DNA of 64,000 bases, from the NCBI RefSeq assembly GCF_000745965.1, contig NZ_JQKI01000015.1:1-64000 (forward strand), in the 5' to 3' direction. This DNA comes from Edaphobacter aggregans DSM 19364 (GTDB taxonomy: Bacteria; Acidobacteriota; Terriglobia; Terriglobales; Acidobacteriaceae). Numbering within the stretch: position 1 is the first letter of the stretch; every line of letters starts with the position of its first letter. Both the position numbers and the translations under genes were made by a program. Below are positions 9,407 through 18,470 of this stretch, piece after piece. The notes under the pieces are model-generated. The model saw only the letters and a program-made list of their open reading frames with translations, had not been told where the DNA came from and did no database searches.

Positions 9407-10913
9407 TTGCGGACTCCACCGGAAGCTCCGCTCCGGTAACAAGGGAACGGCGTTTGACGATGTCTTCGGAGAAACGCGAGAGCCAGAGCTCCCAGGGGAA
9501 GAAGAAGAGGCTTGCCTTCAATCTCCAACGAATCGGATTGCAGATGAGCGACGTGGTGAGCCGCTTGAGGAACGAGTCGCCTGAGGAACGGCGACGGGCT
9601 TGGTTGAGTAGAAGGAAATACTCGAGCATCCGATTTAGTCGGGAGAGCTCGCGGCTTTTGAGCCATGGAAGCAGGTTGGCGCCAAGCGGCATATTCTCCC
9701 AGTCCTCAAGCGTCTGCGGCTCCGAAACACCAAGCTCACGCAACTGCGGCCAAATAGGAATACCTGGGTAGGGAGTGAAGATATTGGGAGAAAAGCGGAC
9801 GTTACGGAACTGGTTGCCGATGTCGCTCATGGTGCGAAAGGTCTCGAGGCGGTCGGCCTCAGTCTCACCGGGATAGCCAAGAATGAGATTGAAGTTGACG
9901 CGTATTCCAGCGAGGGAGGCCTTGCGAGCCGTCTCGTACATCTCATCGACGCGCTGGTGGCGCTTGTTCATCATCTTGAGAACCGTCTTTGAGGTGGACT
10001 CCGTGCCGAAGCCCATGTAGTTGACTCCGCTGTCAGCGAGCAGCTGGACTTCGTCCTGAGTCATGCGGCAGATAAAGTCCGTAGATGCTTGGAAGGTCCA
10101 GGAGAACTTTACGCCGGAGTCGACGATGCCCTGGGTGATGGCGATGGCGCGCCGCAGGTCTACAGGAAAATTGGAGTCCAGAAGTGCGACGTGGGTGATA
10201 CGATAGCGCTGGACAAGCCCGGTCAGCTCAGCGACGACATGACCAGCGTCATAGGCATTGAAACGGCGTTTGTAAACCACCATGTCCGTGCAGTAGTTGC
10301 AGGCGTAGGGACAGCCGACGCTGGTGGCGTAGGCGAGTTCCCGCTTGCCGGTCACGCGCTCGTAGGAGTCGAAGTCGGTCAGGTCGAATGCGGGCTGAGC
10401 GAACGTGTCGATTGGCTGGACGCGGCGGTCGAAGTTCTGAATCAGGCGGCCATCACGCTTCCAGGAGATGCCGGCGATGAGGTCGAGCGGGTGTTTCGCG
10501 GCAAGCGCGGCGGCGAGTTCGACGATTGTGACCTCGCCCTGGCCGCGCACGACGATGTCGACGTAGGGCTCGCGAAGGGTGGATTCGGGGCAAAGCGTGG
10601 GGTGCCATCCGCCGAAGATAACGGTGACGTGCGGGGCGTGCCGTTTGACGTGCTGGGCTGCGACGATAGCTCCTCGAATCATCGGACCGGTGAGAACCGA
10701 GATGCCGATGCAGAGAGCAGATTTGCACTCCTCCGCGATGCGGTCAAGGTAGCGAGACTGGATCGCGGCGTCGATAAGGACGACCTCAAAGCGAGCCTCG
10801 CGGAGTGTGCCGGCCAGCGCGAGCAGCGAGAGGGGCGCGCCGAGCGGCGGGCCATCGTAAGGCGGATAAAAGAGCACGACCTTGCCACGACTTTGGATCG
10901 AGGTATTCAACAC
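9396..10913 (-). CDS. Cobalamin-binding-type radical SAM protein (second of five)
   Basis: A 505-residue B12-type radical SAM protein. The N-terminal domain contains LCIGISVLTGPMI, VIFGGWHPTLCPES and DIVVRGQGEVT. The cluster motif is C201, C205, C208 (CPYACNYC). The C-terminal part has NIFTPYPGIPIWPQL and a basic, aromatic tail. It is a close paralogue of the protein at 10907-12439, sharing the SxxTGPMIR, GGWHP and NIFTPYPG blocks and nearly the same length. The GTG at 10913 overlaps the upstream stop by seven bases and follows GGTGAGG. A TTG at the next codon is an alternative start. Likely a tailoring enzyme; the reaction is unknown. Confidence 0.88.
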   Translation of the reverse strand: MLNTSIQSRGKVVLFYPPYDGPPLGAPLSLLALAGTLREARFEVVLIDAAIQSRYLDRIAEECKSALCIGISVLTGPMIRGAIVAAQHVKRHAPHVTVIFGGWHPTLCPESTLREPYVDIVVRGQGEVTIVELAAALAAKHPLDLIAGISWKRDGRLIQNFDRRVQPIDTFAQPAFDLTDFDSYERVTGKRELAYATSVGCPYACNYCTDMVVYKRRFNAYDAGHVVAELTGLVQRYRITHVALLDSNFPVDLRRAIAITQGIVDSGVKFSWTFQASTDFICRMTQDEVQLLADSGVNYMGFGTESTSKTVLKMMNKRHQRVDEMYETARKASLAGIRVNFNLILGYPGETEADRLETFRTMSDIGNQFRNVRFSPNIFTPYPGIPIWPQLRELGVSEPQTLEDWENMPLGANLLPWLKSRELSRLNRMLEYFLLLNQARRRSSGDSFLKRLTTSLICNPIRWRLKASLFFFPWELWLSRFSEDIVKRRSLVTGAELPVESANVC

Positions 10914-12439
10914 GCAGCCTCACCTGGGGTAGCAGCGAGGCGCTTGGCGTCGACGGCCGGCTTACTGCTGCGTGCGATACCCAAACGTTGGTTGAGCTTC
11001 TTATTTAGCCAAAGCTCAACCGGGTACTTGTAAACGTCGTGATCGAGCCGCCAACGGGCGGGAAGTGAGATGGCTTTCTGAGCGATGCGCGTGATGGGAT
11101 CGCGCTTGTCGGCAGCGATGGGAATCCGGTCGAAGGCGATGCGCAGGTAGTCGCGGGTGGTCTGAAGGCGCGCGTGCTCCTTGCCCTTAAGCCAGGGGAG
11201 GGTGGTATAGCGGGGGAAGTAGTCGGCCCAGCCCTCCAAGGTCGTGGGAATCTCGATGCCGAGCTCCTCGACATGTTTCATGATGGGGGAACCCGGGTAG
11301 GGCGTAAAGATATTGGTCCAGAACTCGGCCCCAGGAAAGCGTCGGCAGACGTCCATCATGAACTCGATGGTTTCGCGGCGTTCCTTCGGCCCTTCGCCGG
11401 GGAAGGCAAAGATTATGTTGAAAGAGGGACGAATATTAGCCGATAGGCAGCGCGCCGCACTCTCATAGATCTGATCGAAGTCCTGGAATGTCTTGCCCAT
11501 GAGCTGCAGCACCTTTGGCGAGCCCGAGTCCACGCCCTGGCATATCTGGTGCAGGCCGGCTCGACGCAGCAGAGCTAGATCTTCGCGCGAGAGACGCGCA
11601 ACCATGTTGGTCGTAGCCTGGACGCTCCACTTGAACTGCGAACCCGCTCTGACCAGCCCCTCTGCGATACCGCGCGCGCGATCGAGGTCGACCATGAAGT
11701 TGTCGTCGACGACCCAGAGCATCTCGAGCCGGTAGCGGCGGGTGAGGTCGACGGTCTCTTCGACAAACTGTTCGGACGGGAGAGCGTTCCACTTGCGGCC
11801 GTAGACGCCGGCATTGGTACAGTAGGCGCAGTTGAACGGGCAGGCGAGCGAGGAAGTGTACATGGCCCAGCGTTTTCCGCAGCCACGCTCGTAGGCGTCG
11901 AAGTCGGCAATGTGGTACGCCTTGGGGGGCATCTCCACGAGCGGCTTTAGGGGGCGCTCGGAAGTAAAAATGAGCCTGCCGTCGCGTTTGAAGCCGATAC
12001 CGGGGATGAGGTCAACGGCCGCGTTGGACTGGAGGTGCTGGACTAGTTCGAGGAAAACGTCCTCTCCCTGGCCTCGGACAACATAGTCGACACAGGCGGC
12101 CCGAAGAGTCTGATCGGGAAGCAACGACGGATGCCAGCCTCCCAGGACAATGGGGAAATCGGGGTCCCATTCCTTGACGGCGGTGGCGATCTCGACAGTC
12201 TCCCGAATCATGGGACCGGTTACGAGAGAGATGCCTAGGCAAACGGCGTCGCGGACCTCTTCAAGAACGCGCTTCTTATAGTTCGGCGTGATCGTGGAGT
12301 CAATGAGAACCACTTGATAGCCGGCGCGGATGAGCGGGGTCGCTACCGCGAGAATGCCCAGAGGAGCTGTCGCCTCCGAACTGGCGAAAGAAGGAAAAAA
12401 GAAAACTATTTTCTTCGAGGACCCATTTCGTTTCGGCAT
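10907..12439 (-). CDS. Cobalamin-binding-type radical SAM protein (first gene of the operon)
   Basis: A 510-residue B12-type radical SAM protein that opens the nine-gene operon. The N-terminal cobalamin domain (about 10-140) holds VCLGISLVTGPMI, VLGGWHPSLLPD and DYVVRGQGED. The cluster motif is C200, C204, C207 (CPFNCAYC), then WVVDDNFMVD and QGVDSGSP. The C-terminal extension after residue 400 contains NIFTPYPGSPIMKHV and a conserved LPWLKGKE also found, as LPWLKSRE, in its paralogue downstream. The ATG at 12439 is the only well-placed start. Upstream lies the 1 kb spacer shared with the divergent glycosyltransferase, so regulation probably starts there. Confidence 0.88.
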   Translation of the reverse strand: MPKRNGSSKKIVFFFPSFASSEATAPLGILAVATPLIRAGYQVVLIDSTITPNYKKRVLEEVRDAVCLGISLVTGPMIRETVEIATAVKEWDPDFPIVLGGWHPSLLPDQTLRAACVDYVVRGQGEDVFLELVQHLQSNAAVDLIPGIGFKRDGRLIFTSERPLKPLVEMPPKAYHIADFDAYERGCGKRWAMYTSSLACPFNCAYCTNAGVYGRKWNALPSEQFVEETVDLTRRYRLEMLWVVDDNFMVDLDRARGIAEGLVRAGSQFKWSVQATTNMVARLSREDLALLRRAGLHQICQGVDSGSPKVLQLMGKTFQDFDQIYESAARCLSANIRPSFNIIFAFPGEGPKERRETIEFMMDVCRRFPGAEFWTNIFTPYPGSPIMKHVEELGIEIPTTLEGWADYFPRYTTLPWLKGKEHARLQTTRDYLRIAFDRIPIAADKRDPITRIAQKAISLPARWRLDHDVYKYPVELWLNKKLNQRLGIARSSKPAVDAKRLAATPGEAAC

Positions 12440-13446
12440 CGTTTTGGCGTCGTTTTCCGACCTAGTTCAGTGTGCTTCCGGTGTGACGGTTTTGTGTCAG
12501 GTGGATATCGGTGAGTTGTAATTGTTTTGTATATTGCCTTCGGCCAACCCACCTCACTCTTCCCTTCAAATCCGTGAGCGCTATGCGAACAGCATCTTGC
12601 GAAGCGAGGTATAGGGCGACTTAGCGATGCTCACAAGAGGGAGGTGTGACGTTTTAGGGAATATTCCGGTACCTTGCGGAATATTCCGGTTGTGACGGTG
12701 TTCTGGTTTCAAGAGGCCAGCCGCGTTCTCCACTCAAACGCTTGTCTGCCGGTCGTCAGGGACGGTCTAACCATGTTTTTTGATGTATCACTCGATATAC
12801 TTCTCACTCCAGCCCCGCAGCCTCTAGGAAATATCAACCCCTCTCGAGACATCGGGAATGATCGAAAAACATCCGACAAAACTCTGTCTCCTTATGCCAA
12901 GCGATCGGGGATGATTGCATTGGGCCCTTGCCGTTGCGTGTACGGCGACGAGACTCTATCGCCCAAACGGCGAAAGAGTCGATCGATGTACCTCCTCACT
13001 CCAGACTTCTGCTACGGCCGTTGGAAGAGGAGATCAAGTTTACGGCTGCGTCAATGGCCGTTGGGCATTGATCAATTTATTTGCGCCGGGAATAAAAAGA
13101 GTGGCGCCGTGTTCAGTTTTACAGGGAAGCGAGTGAGGCCTTCTCTCCACTCTTCGCGTCGTGTCTATGACCTACATCAAGAGACTCTTTCGCTGCAGGA
13201 ATGCCACTGGAAATCAGACATCCCGCGCATGGTTCAAGAATCAAAAACGTTTCATCTTCGCAGAGGAGTTTATTCGTGAGTGCAATGGATCGAATGTTAT
13301 TCCCATGACGAATGACTCTCCAATGTGAATAGGACTCGGCTATGAGTCAGTTGCTGTTGTTTGTTTCCTTCTCATCGTCCCGACCCGCTTGACTCTGCGT
13401 CTCTAAAACCTGCTTCAATTTCTCCCACTAACCAACGAAAGGTCTT
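12440..13446. other. 1 kb divergent spacer between the two arms of the cluster
   Basis: This stretch separates the radical SAM operon from the glycosyltransferase and must hold both promoters. It contains the twin palindromes described separately. GTGTGACG-like words recur at about 12479 and 12645, and a GTTGTGACGGTG at about 12689. One frame stays open on the plus strand from a TTG at 12674 to 13279 (201 codons). Its product is arginine- and serine-rich, starts inside the palindrome, lacks a recognisable domain and has codon use unlike the flanking genes. I do not call it a gene. I could not assign -10/-35 boxes with confidence. Confidence 0.5.
12658..12687. promoter_or_regulatory. Twin GGAATATTCC palindromes, 20 bp apart (candidate operator)
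   Basis: A perfect 10-bp palindrome GGAATATTCC occurs at 12658-12667 and again at 12678-12687, each followed by GGT. The start-to-start distance of 20 bp is close to two turns of B-DNA, so two dimers would bind on the same face. Position in the divergent spacer suggests an operator for one or both arms of the cluster. No regulator gene sits next to it. Function is inference. Confidence 0.45.
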
Positions 13447-14721
13447 ATGAAAATTCTTATCGCTTCTATACCGGCGGCCGGACACCTCAATCCACTTCTG
13501 TCCATCGCCTCGCTATTGGTGGAGTCCGGCCACGAGGTCGCCGTGCAGGTCAGCGAAGACCTGCGTCCCGCCGTCGAAGCCGCCGGCCACCGCTTCCTCT
13601 CAGAGATTCCCAACGCTCAAACCTCAGCAGGTTATTACTTCGAGACGTACCCGGAGCGCATGCAGAAGTCGCCCGGTATGGAGATGACCGGCTACGATCT
13701 CGTCCACTTCTTTGCCCGCAACATCGCCGCCCAGTCCGCCAGCCTCAAGATGGCGCTTTACGACTTCCAAGCCGATATCATTCTCGCTGACTCTCTCTAC
13801 TGGGGCACGCTCCCCATGCTCGTCGGCCCTCGCGACAAGCGCCCCACCATCGCGCACCTTGGCATCTCCATCGTCAATATCGGCAGCGGGAAGAACATTC
13901 CCATGCGTCCCGACGAGACGCCGGAGCAACGCGAAGCAGAGCTGCAACTCCGGAAGCGCTTCATGCTCCAGCCCGCGCAGCAGGCAGTCAACGCCGCCCT
14001 CGCCAGCCTTGGTTATCCCGCGCTTCCATGCCCCATCCTCGAAGCCATGACCACGCTGCCCGACCTCTATCTGCACCCTGGCATCGAGAGCTTCGAGTAC
14101 CCTGACCCCAACTCGAAGGTGCAATACATCGGCGCGTTGCCCACGTCAGCTGGCCAGCCCACGCTGCCCGAGTGGTGGCAGCACCTCGACCGCACCAAGC
14201 GCCTCGTCCTAATCACGCAGGGCACCATTGCCAACCGCGACTTCGGCCAGGTCATCGCCCCCGCGCTCGTCGCGCTCGGTGGCAGGGAAGACATGACCAT
14301 CATCGTTACCACCGGCGGGCAGCCAGTCGAGTCCATCCCTGTTGCCATCCCCTCCAACGCCCGCATCGCCTTGTTCCTGCCCTACGCGCAGATCATGCCG
14401 GAGATCGACCTCCTCATCACCAATGGAGGCTACGGTACCGTAAACATGGCGATCTCCCACGGCATTCCGGTCATCTCCGCCGGTCTTACTGAAGATAAGG
14501 AAGAGGTATCTGCTCACGTCCAGTGGTCCGGCGCGGGGATCGATCTGCGCACCAACCAGGCGACCCCTGATGCCATTAGGCACGCAGTCGACGAGATCAT
14601 CACGCAGCCTAGTTACCGTGAGCGCGCCCAGCAACTCTCGCTCGAGTTCGCCAGCCACGACGTCGAAGCCGAGTTGCTCAGCCTCATCGAGGAGTGCGTC
14701 CGCGACACCGTCAGCGCGTAG
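13447..14721 (+). CDS. Family 1 (UGT/macrolide-type) glycosyltransferase
   Basis: A 424-residue GT-B glycosyltransferase. The start MKILIASIPAAGHLNP matches the acceptor-side N-terminus of UGT and macrolide glycosyltransferases. The C-terminal half has the nucleotide-sugar-binding region, with PYAQIMPEIDLLITNGGYGTV around residues 312-331 and GIPVI following. These enzymes transfer a sugar from an NDP-sugar to small hydrophobic acceptors such as polyketides, terpenoids or phenolics. A GAAAGG ribosome-binding site precedes the ATG. It is transcribed away from the radical SAM operon and is followed 88 bases later by an acyltransferase, so the two likely form one transcript. The sugar and acceptor cannot be predicted. 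Confidence 0.88.
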   Translation: MKILIASIPAAGHLNPLLSIASLLVESGHEVAVQVSEDLRPAVEAAGHRFLSEIPNAQTSAGYYFETYPERMQKSPGMEMTGYDLVHFFARNIAAQSASLKMALYDFQADIILADSLYWGTLPMLVGPRDKRPTIAHLGISIVNIGSGKNIPMRPDETPEQREAELQLRKRFMLQPAQQAVNAALASLGYPALPCPILEAMTTLPDLYLHPGIESFEYPDPNSKVQYIGALPTSAGQPTLPEWWQHLDRTKRLVLITQGTIANRDFGQVIAPALVALGGREDMTIIVTTGGQPVESIPVAIPSNARIALFLPYAQIMPEIDLLITNGGYGTVNMAISHGIPVISAGLTEDKEEVSAHVQWSGAGIDLRTNQATPDAIRHAVDEIITQPSYRERAQQLSLEFASHDVEAELLSLIEECVRDTVSA

Positions 14722-14809
14722 CTCCACGCCAGGCGTTCCTCGTCGCTGCACACTTCCCGTGCAGCGGCGAGGCTACATCTCTCGCCTCAAACCTGGAAAG
14801 GAAAGCATC

Positions 14810-16054
14810 ATGTCTTCGACCTCCCTTGAACTTCAGTCTCTCGAACTCCTGCCCGGCGACCTACTCCGTCCCCTCGGCGCCTTTGAAGAGCTCTTCTGCC
14901 TCTTCGACCAGCACTTTCCCACCAACCATGCACTTGCAGCCCAAATCTCCGGCCACACAACCGTTCAGCAGTGGCGCGACGCGCTCGAAGCAGTACAGCA
15001 ACGTCACCCGCTGCTTTCTGCCTGCATCGACACCACGTTCAACCGCGTCCCTCACTTCCGCCGCGTCACCGGCCAGCGCGTCCCGCTCCGCGTGGTTACA
15101 TCGCCCAATGCCCGGTGGCAGCGGGAGATTGCCGAAGAAGTAAACGAACCTTTCACCCCCGATCAAGCTCCTCTCTTCCGTGCTGTACTGCTCCATCAGG
15201 AGACGCACTGTATCTTTATCCTCTCCTCCCATCACGCTGTTTCCGACGGCTTCTCGCTCATCTTTCTCCTGCGTGACATCCTCCTCGCTCTCAGCGGACA
15301 TGCCCTCGAGGCTCTGCCACTGGAGCCCTCTCGCGAAATTCTTTTCGGAGCGCAACAGCGCACCTCCACCGAGCCCGGCCTGCCATCCTTCGCAGCTCAG
15401 CGCCCGCCTATGCCCCATGTGGAAGGAATTAAACTCACGACAGAACAGACCACCGCACTCCAGCGCCGCGCTCGCGAGGAAGGCGTCACCATCCACGCCG
15501 CTATCTCCGCTGCGCTCACCATAGCAGGCAGAGCCATCGATGAAAGCTGGCGCAATAACCCGCTCCGCATCATGTCGCCCGCTGAGATCCGCGACATTCT
15601 CGGCCTTAAAGATCAATGCATGGTCTCCTTCGGTGGTGGTGAGATCTCCATGGCGCCAGGCGTCCCGACGACGTTCTGGGAGCTCGCACGGTTCGCGAAA
15701 GATGGCCTCTCTGCCGTCAAGAGCACAGAGAATATCTCCAGGATGATCGATCTCCAATCCACAGCCGTCTCCTCCAATCTCACCATCGAACAGGCGTTTC
15801 AACTCAAGCGAAACGCATTCAACGCACAGGTCATGTTCTCCAACCTCGGCCGTCTCCCATTCGACAGCACCTTCGGTCCGCTGAAGCTCGAGACCCTCTG
15901 GGCACCATGTGCACTCCGTGGCATCGAGGGAGAGCAGATTCTCGGAGCAGTCACCGTCAACGGCTCGCTGCACCTCACGCACACCAGCCCTACGCCAATC
16001 CCCGGCCTGCTCGCGGGTATTGAAGAAGAACTCCGTAAAGCCTGCGCGATCTAA
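14810..16054 (+). CDS. Condensation-type acyltransferase (HHxxxDG family)
   Basis: A 414-residue member of the CoA-dependent acyltransferase/condensation-domain superfamily. The catalytic motif HHAVSDG is at 141-147 (second His H142). The protein is stand-alone, without carrier or adenylation domains, like PapA-type or wax-ester-type enzymes that move an acyl group from CoA or a carrier protein to a hydroxyl or amine. The ATG at 14810 follows GGAAAGGA; the longer in-frame extension upstream overlaps the end of the glycosyltransferase and is not credible. I infer that it acylates the sugar or the aglycone made by the cluster. A role as a condensation enzyme joining two building blocks is also possible. 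Confidence 0.8.
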   Translation: MSSTSLELQSLELLPGDLLRPLGAFEELFCLFDQHFPTNHALAAQISGHTTVQQWRDALEAVQQRHPLLSACIDTTFNRVPHFRRVTGQRVPLRVVTSPNARWQREIAEEVNEPFTPDQAPLFRAVLLHQETHCIFILSSHHAVSDGFSLIFLLRDILLALSGHALEALPLEPSREILFGAQQRTSTEPGLPSFAAQRPPMPHVEGIKLTTEQTTALQRRAREEGVTIHAAISAALTIAGRAIDESWRNNPLRIMSPAEIRDILGLKDQCMVSFGGGEISMAPGVPTTFWELARFAKDGLSAVKSTENISRMIDLQSTAVSSNLTIEQAFQLKRNAFNAQVMFSNLGRLPFDSTFGPLKLETLWAPCALRGIEGEQILGAVTVNGSLHLTHTSPTPIPGLLAGIEEELRKACAI

Positions 16055-16509
16055 CTAATTTCCAAAACTTGCCATCCAGAACGGATTCAAGCCGCTACCT
16101 CTCTCGAGAATGCGGTATATCTATGAAATAAATGGTCGCTGACCGTCATGGAGCGGAGCCCTAAAGGAGGTGCGGGTGAACCCGGGTGTTACGCAAGAGT
16201 AGATTCGGCCGAACCAACTACAATTGCAGAGAGGAATATGACCGGCTCTGGCTCCGACGCGGCATTCCGATTTAGGGATCACGATCACCTACTGAGATGT
16301 GTCAACGGGTGGACTTGCGCTTGATGTCCTCAAGAACAGGTCGACTCCTCTGGACGTCGAGATTGCCGTCCATGCCACTGAGTTCGCGAACATTGTGAAG
16401 GTTTCAGGAGCCCCTGCTAGAGTTTCTTGCGGACGTGCCGAGATTGCTAACGATGCCTACTGGTTAGGCGCGATATCTTCAAGAGCATGCGAGATTCACG
16501 TTCCTCAGT
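16055..16509. other. Gap between acyltransferase and convergent DAHP synthase
   Basis: About 450 bases between two convergent genes. I see no convincing coding region. A short GC-rich inverted repeat (CGGGTGAACCCG near 16174) is too weak and lacks a T-tract, so I do not call it a terminator. Confidence 0.4.
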
Positions 16510-17586
16510 CTAAACTTGCCCGGTGCGAAGGTGAGTGCGCCGCTTCTGTACGGCGGTGGCGAGTTCACGCAGGAGCGAGTGGGTCTCAGGCCAATCGATG
16601 CAGGCGTCGGTGATGCTTTGGCCATAGACAAGTGTCTTGCCGTTTACGAGAGTCTGCGATCCAGCGACGAGATTGCTTTCGATCATGACGCCCATGATGC
16701 GACGTTCCCCACTCGTGATCTGCTCTGACACGGTGCGGCATACTGAGCCCTGCTTGCGGTGGTCTTTGCCGCTGTTTGCGTGGCTGCAGTCGATCATGAT
16801 GCGCGGTTTGACGCCTGTCTTTTCCATCTGCTCGGCGGTCGAAGCGACGGAGGCGGCATCGTAGTTGGTGATCTGCCGCCCACCGCGCAGGATAACGTGG
16901 CAGTCCGGATTACCGGAGGTGAGAAGGATGGCGGATTGTCCCGTTTCGGAGGTTCCCAGGAAGGTATGCGGATGGCTTGCGGAGAGGAGGGCTTCAATCG
17001 CAATTTGTACGTTGCCGGAGGTACCGTTCTTGAAGCCGACCGGACAAGAGAGGCCGGAGGCAAGCTGGCGGTGGACTTGGCTCTCGGTCGTTCGCGCGCC
17101 GATGGCTCCCCAGCTTACGAGGTCGGAGACGTATTGCGGCGAGATCATGTCGAGGAACTCAGTACCGGCGGGCACGCCCATCTCGGCCAGATCGAGGAGG
17201 AGGCGGCGTGCAGTGCGCAATCCGTCACTAATGCGGAAGGATTCATCGAAGTAAGGGTCGTTGATCAACCCCTTCCAGCCAAGCGTCGTACGCGGTTTCT
17301 CGAAATATACACGCATGACGACCATAAGATCACCAGAAAGCTCTGCGATAGCCTCCTTCAGCAAGCTCGCATATTCCCTGGCGGCGATCGGATCGTGGAT
17401 GGAGCAGGGTCCTACAACGACGATCAGGCGGTCGTCTGACCCGTTGAGGATGTCTACGATCTGACGACGTGCTTCGAAGACGGTGCGCGAAGCGTTGTCA
17501 GTGATAGGCAGTTCCTCCTCGAGGAAAATTGGAGGAAGAACGACTCTACTGGATTTGATCCTGAGGTTGTTTGTGGGATATGCCAT
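16510..17586 (-). CDS. 3-deoxy-7-phosphoheptulonate synthase (class I DAHP synthase)
   Basis: A 358-residue enzyme of the AroF/AroG/AroH type, which joins phosphoenolpyruvate and erythrose 4-phosphate in the first step of the shikimate pathway. Recognisable blocks are VVGPCSIHDP (metal-binding Cys), MRVYFEKPRTTLGWKGLINDP, GARTTESQVHR, GFKNGTSG, ILRGG and MIDCSHANSGKDHRKQ. Length and motifs fit an intact enzyme. It lies beside the biosynthetic cluster, converging on the acyltransferase gene. In many clusters an extra DAHP synthase raises the supply of aromatic precursors, so the cluster product might contain a chorismate-derived part. It could equally be the ordinary housekeeping copy. Which aromatic amino acid inhibits it cannot be told. 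Confidence 0.92.
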   Translation of the reverse strand: MAYPTNNLRIKSSRVVLPPIFLEEELPITDNASRTVFEARRQIVDILNGSDDRLIVVVGPCSIHDPIAAREYASLLKEAIAELSGDLMVVMRVYFEKPRTTLGWKGLINDPYFDESFRISDGLRTARRLLLDLAEMGVPAGTEFLDMISPQYVSDLVSWGAIGARTTESQVHRQLASGLSCPVGFKNGTSGNVQIAIEALLSASHPHTFLGTSETGQSAILLTSGNPDCHVILRGGRQITNYDAASVASTAEQMEKTGVKPRIMIDCSHANSGKDHRKQGSVCRTVSEQITSGERRIMGVMIESNLVAGSQTLVNGKTLVYGQSITDACIDWPETHSLLRELATAVQKRRTHLRTGQV

Positions 17587-17873
17587 AGCCGCTTGATCAG
17601 AATACTAGGTATGGCTCGCTCCACACCATCGCTGACGCAACCTTCGCTACGGCAACACACCTGCGGCTTAGGGCGGGTTATGCGGATCGATGTGACTTTG
17701 AGTCGAGCAGCTGCATTAGTTGCGGAATTGGACCGTCAGGCAGCCGAATTCGACCTGGGTTGTTTAAGTCACCAGAACGGCGTTTGAACGAAGCCGCTGG
17801 CGCGGCGGATGCTACAGTTGTGGCGGACACGGGCGTTAGCTCTAGTTAGGGTGGGTCACAAGGAGGTTTCCCT

Positions 17874-18470
17874 GTGACCCGTCTTCGCCAGAGGATGCTG
17901 GATGAGCTCCAGCGTCGTAACTACTCTCCGAACACTGTACGTTCCTACATTCATGCGGTGGAGGAGTTTTCGAAGTACTTCCGCCGATCGCCAGATCAGC
18001 TCGGGCCGGACCATATTCGCGAGTATCAGGTTCATCTGTTCCGCGATTGCAAGCTCTCGCCGCGCACCATCGAGGGACAGACTGCAGCACTGCGGTTTCT
18101 GTTCGTCAAGACACTTGGACGATCCTATCTGCCCGATCAGATTCCGTTTCCCAAGTGCCACAAGCGCCTGCCCACCGTGCTGAGTCAAGAAGTGGTGGCG
18201 AAGCTGATCGACTCAGCCGGCAGTCTCATGCACCGCGCGATGATCGTGACGCTCTATGCGACAGGAGCCCGCCGTGCAGAGCTGTGCCGTCTGAAGGTCT
18301 CCGATATCGACGCGAGCGCATGGTGCTTCATATTCAGCAAGGCAAGGGAGGTCGCGACCGCGATGTGCCATTGAGCCATCTGCAAGCCATTGCCAGTCCA
18401 TTGGAGGCGATCGATGTATCGACATCTGCCTCGGTCAAGCACTCCAGGAGACGCGCGAAACGATGAGCCG
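17874..18470 (+). pseudogene. Tyrosine recombinase of an IS91-type element, frameshifted and missing its catalytic end
   Basis: The GTG at 17874 follows AGGAGG. The first 148 residues match the N-terminal SAM-like core-binding domain of phage-type integrases (NYSPNTVRSYIHAVEEFSKYF) and the start of the catalytic domain (LYATGARRAELCRLKVSDID). Near 18318 the frame breaks: the expected continuation MVLHIQQGKGGRDRDVPLS is in another frame. After that the C-terminal half with the HxxR and Tyr motifs is absent, and the sequence runs straight into the IS91 transposase start. Such recombinases are often found upstream of IS91-like transposases. This copy cannot be active. Confidence 0.8.

Noticed and set aside
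324..12439. Hopanoid or bacteriochlorophyll pathway
   Set aside because: Radical SAM proteins of these pathways exist, but no squalene-hopene cyclase, Hpn partner or tetrapyrrole gene is present.
13389..13420. TTGACT as a -35 box for the glycosyltransferase gene
   Set aside because: No acceptable -10 hexamer at 16-18 bases, so I do not call a promoter.
14861..15982. 373-codon minus-strand frame over the acyltransferase
   Set aside because: Antisense to the HHxxxDG enzyme, composition biased by codon usage of the real gene.
16174..16185. Small GC-rich inverted repeat as terminator
   Set aside because: Stem is only five pairs and no T-run follows.
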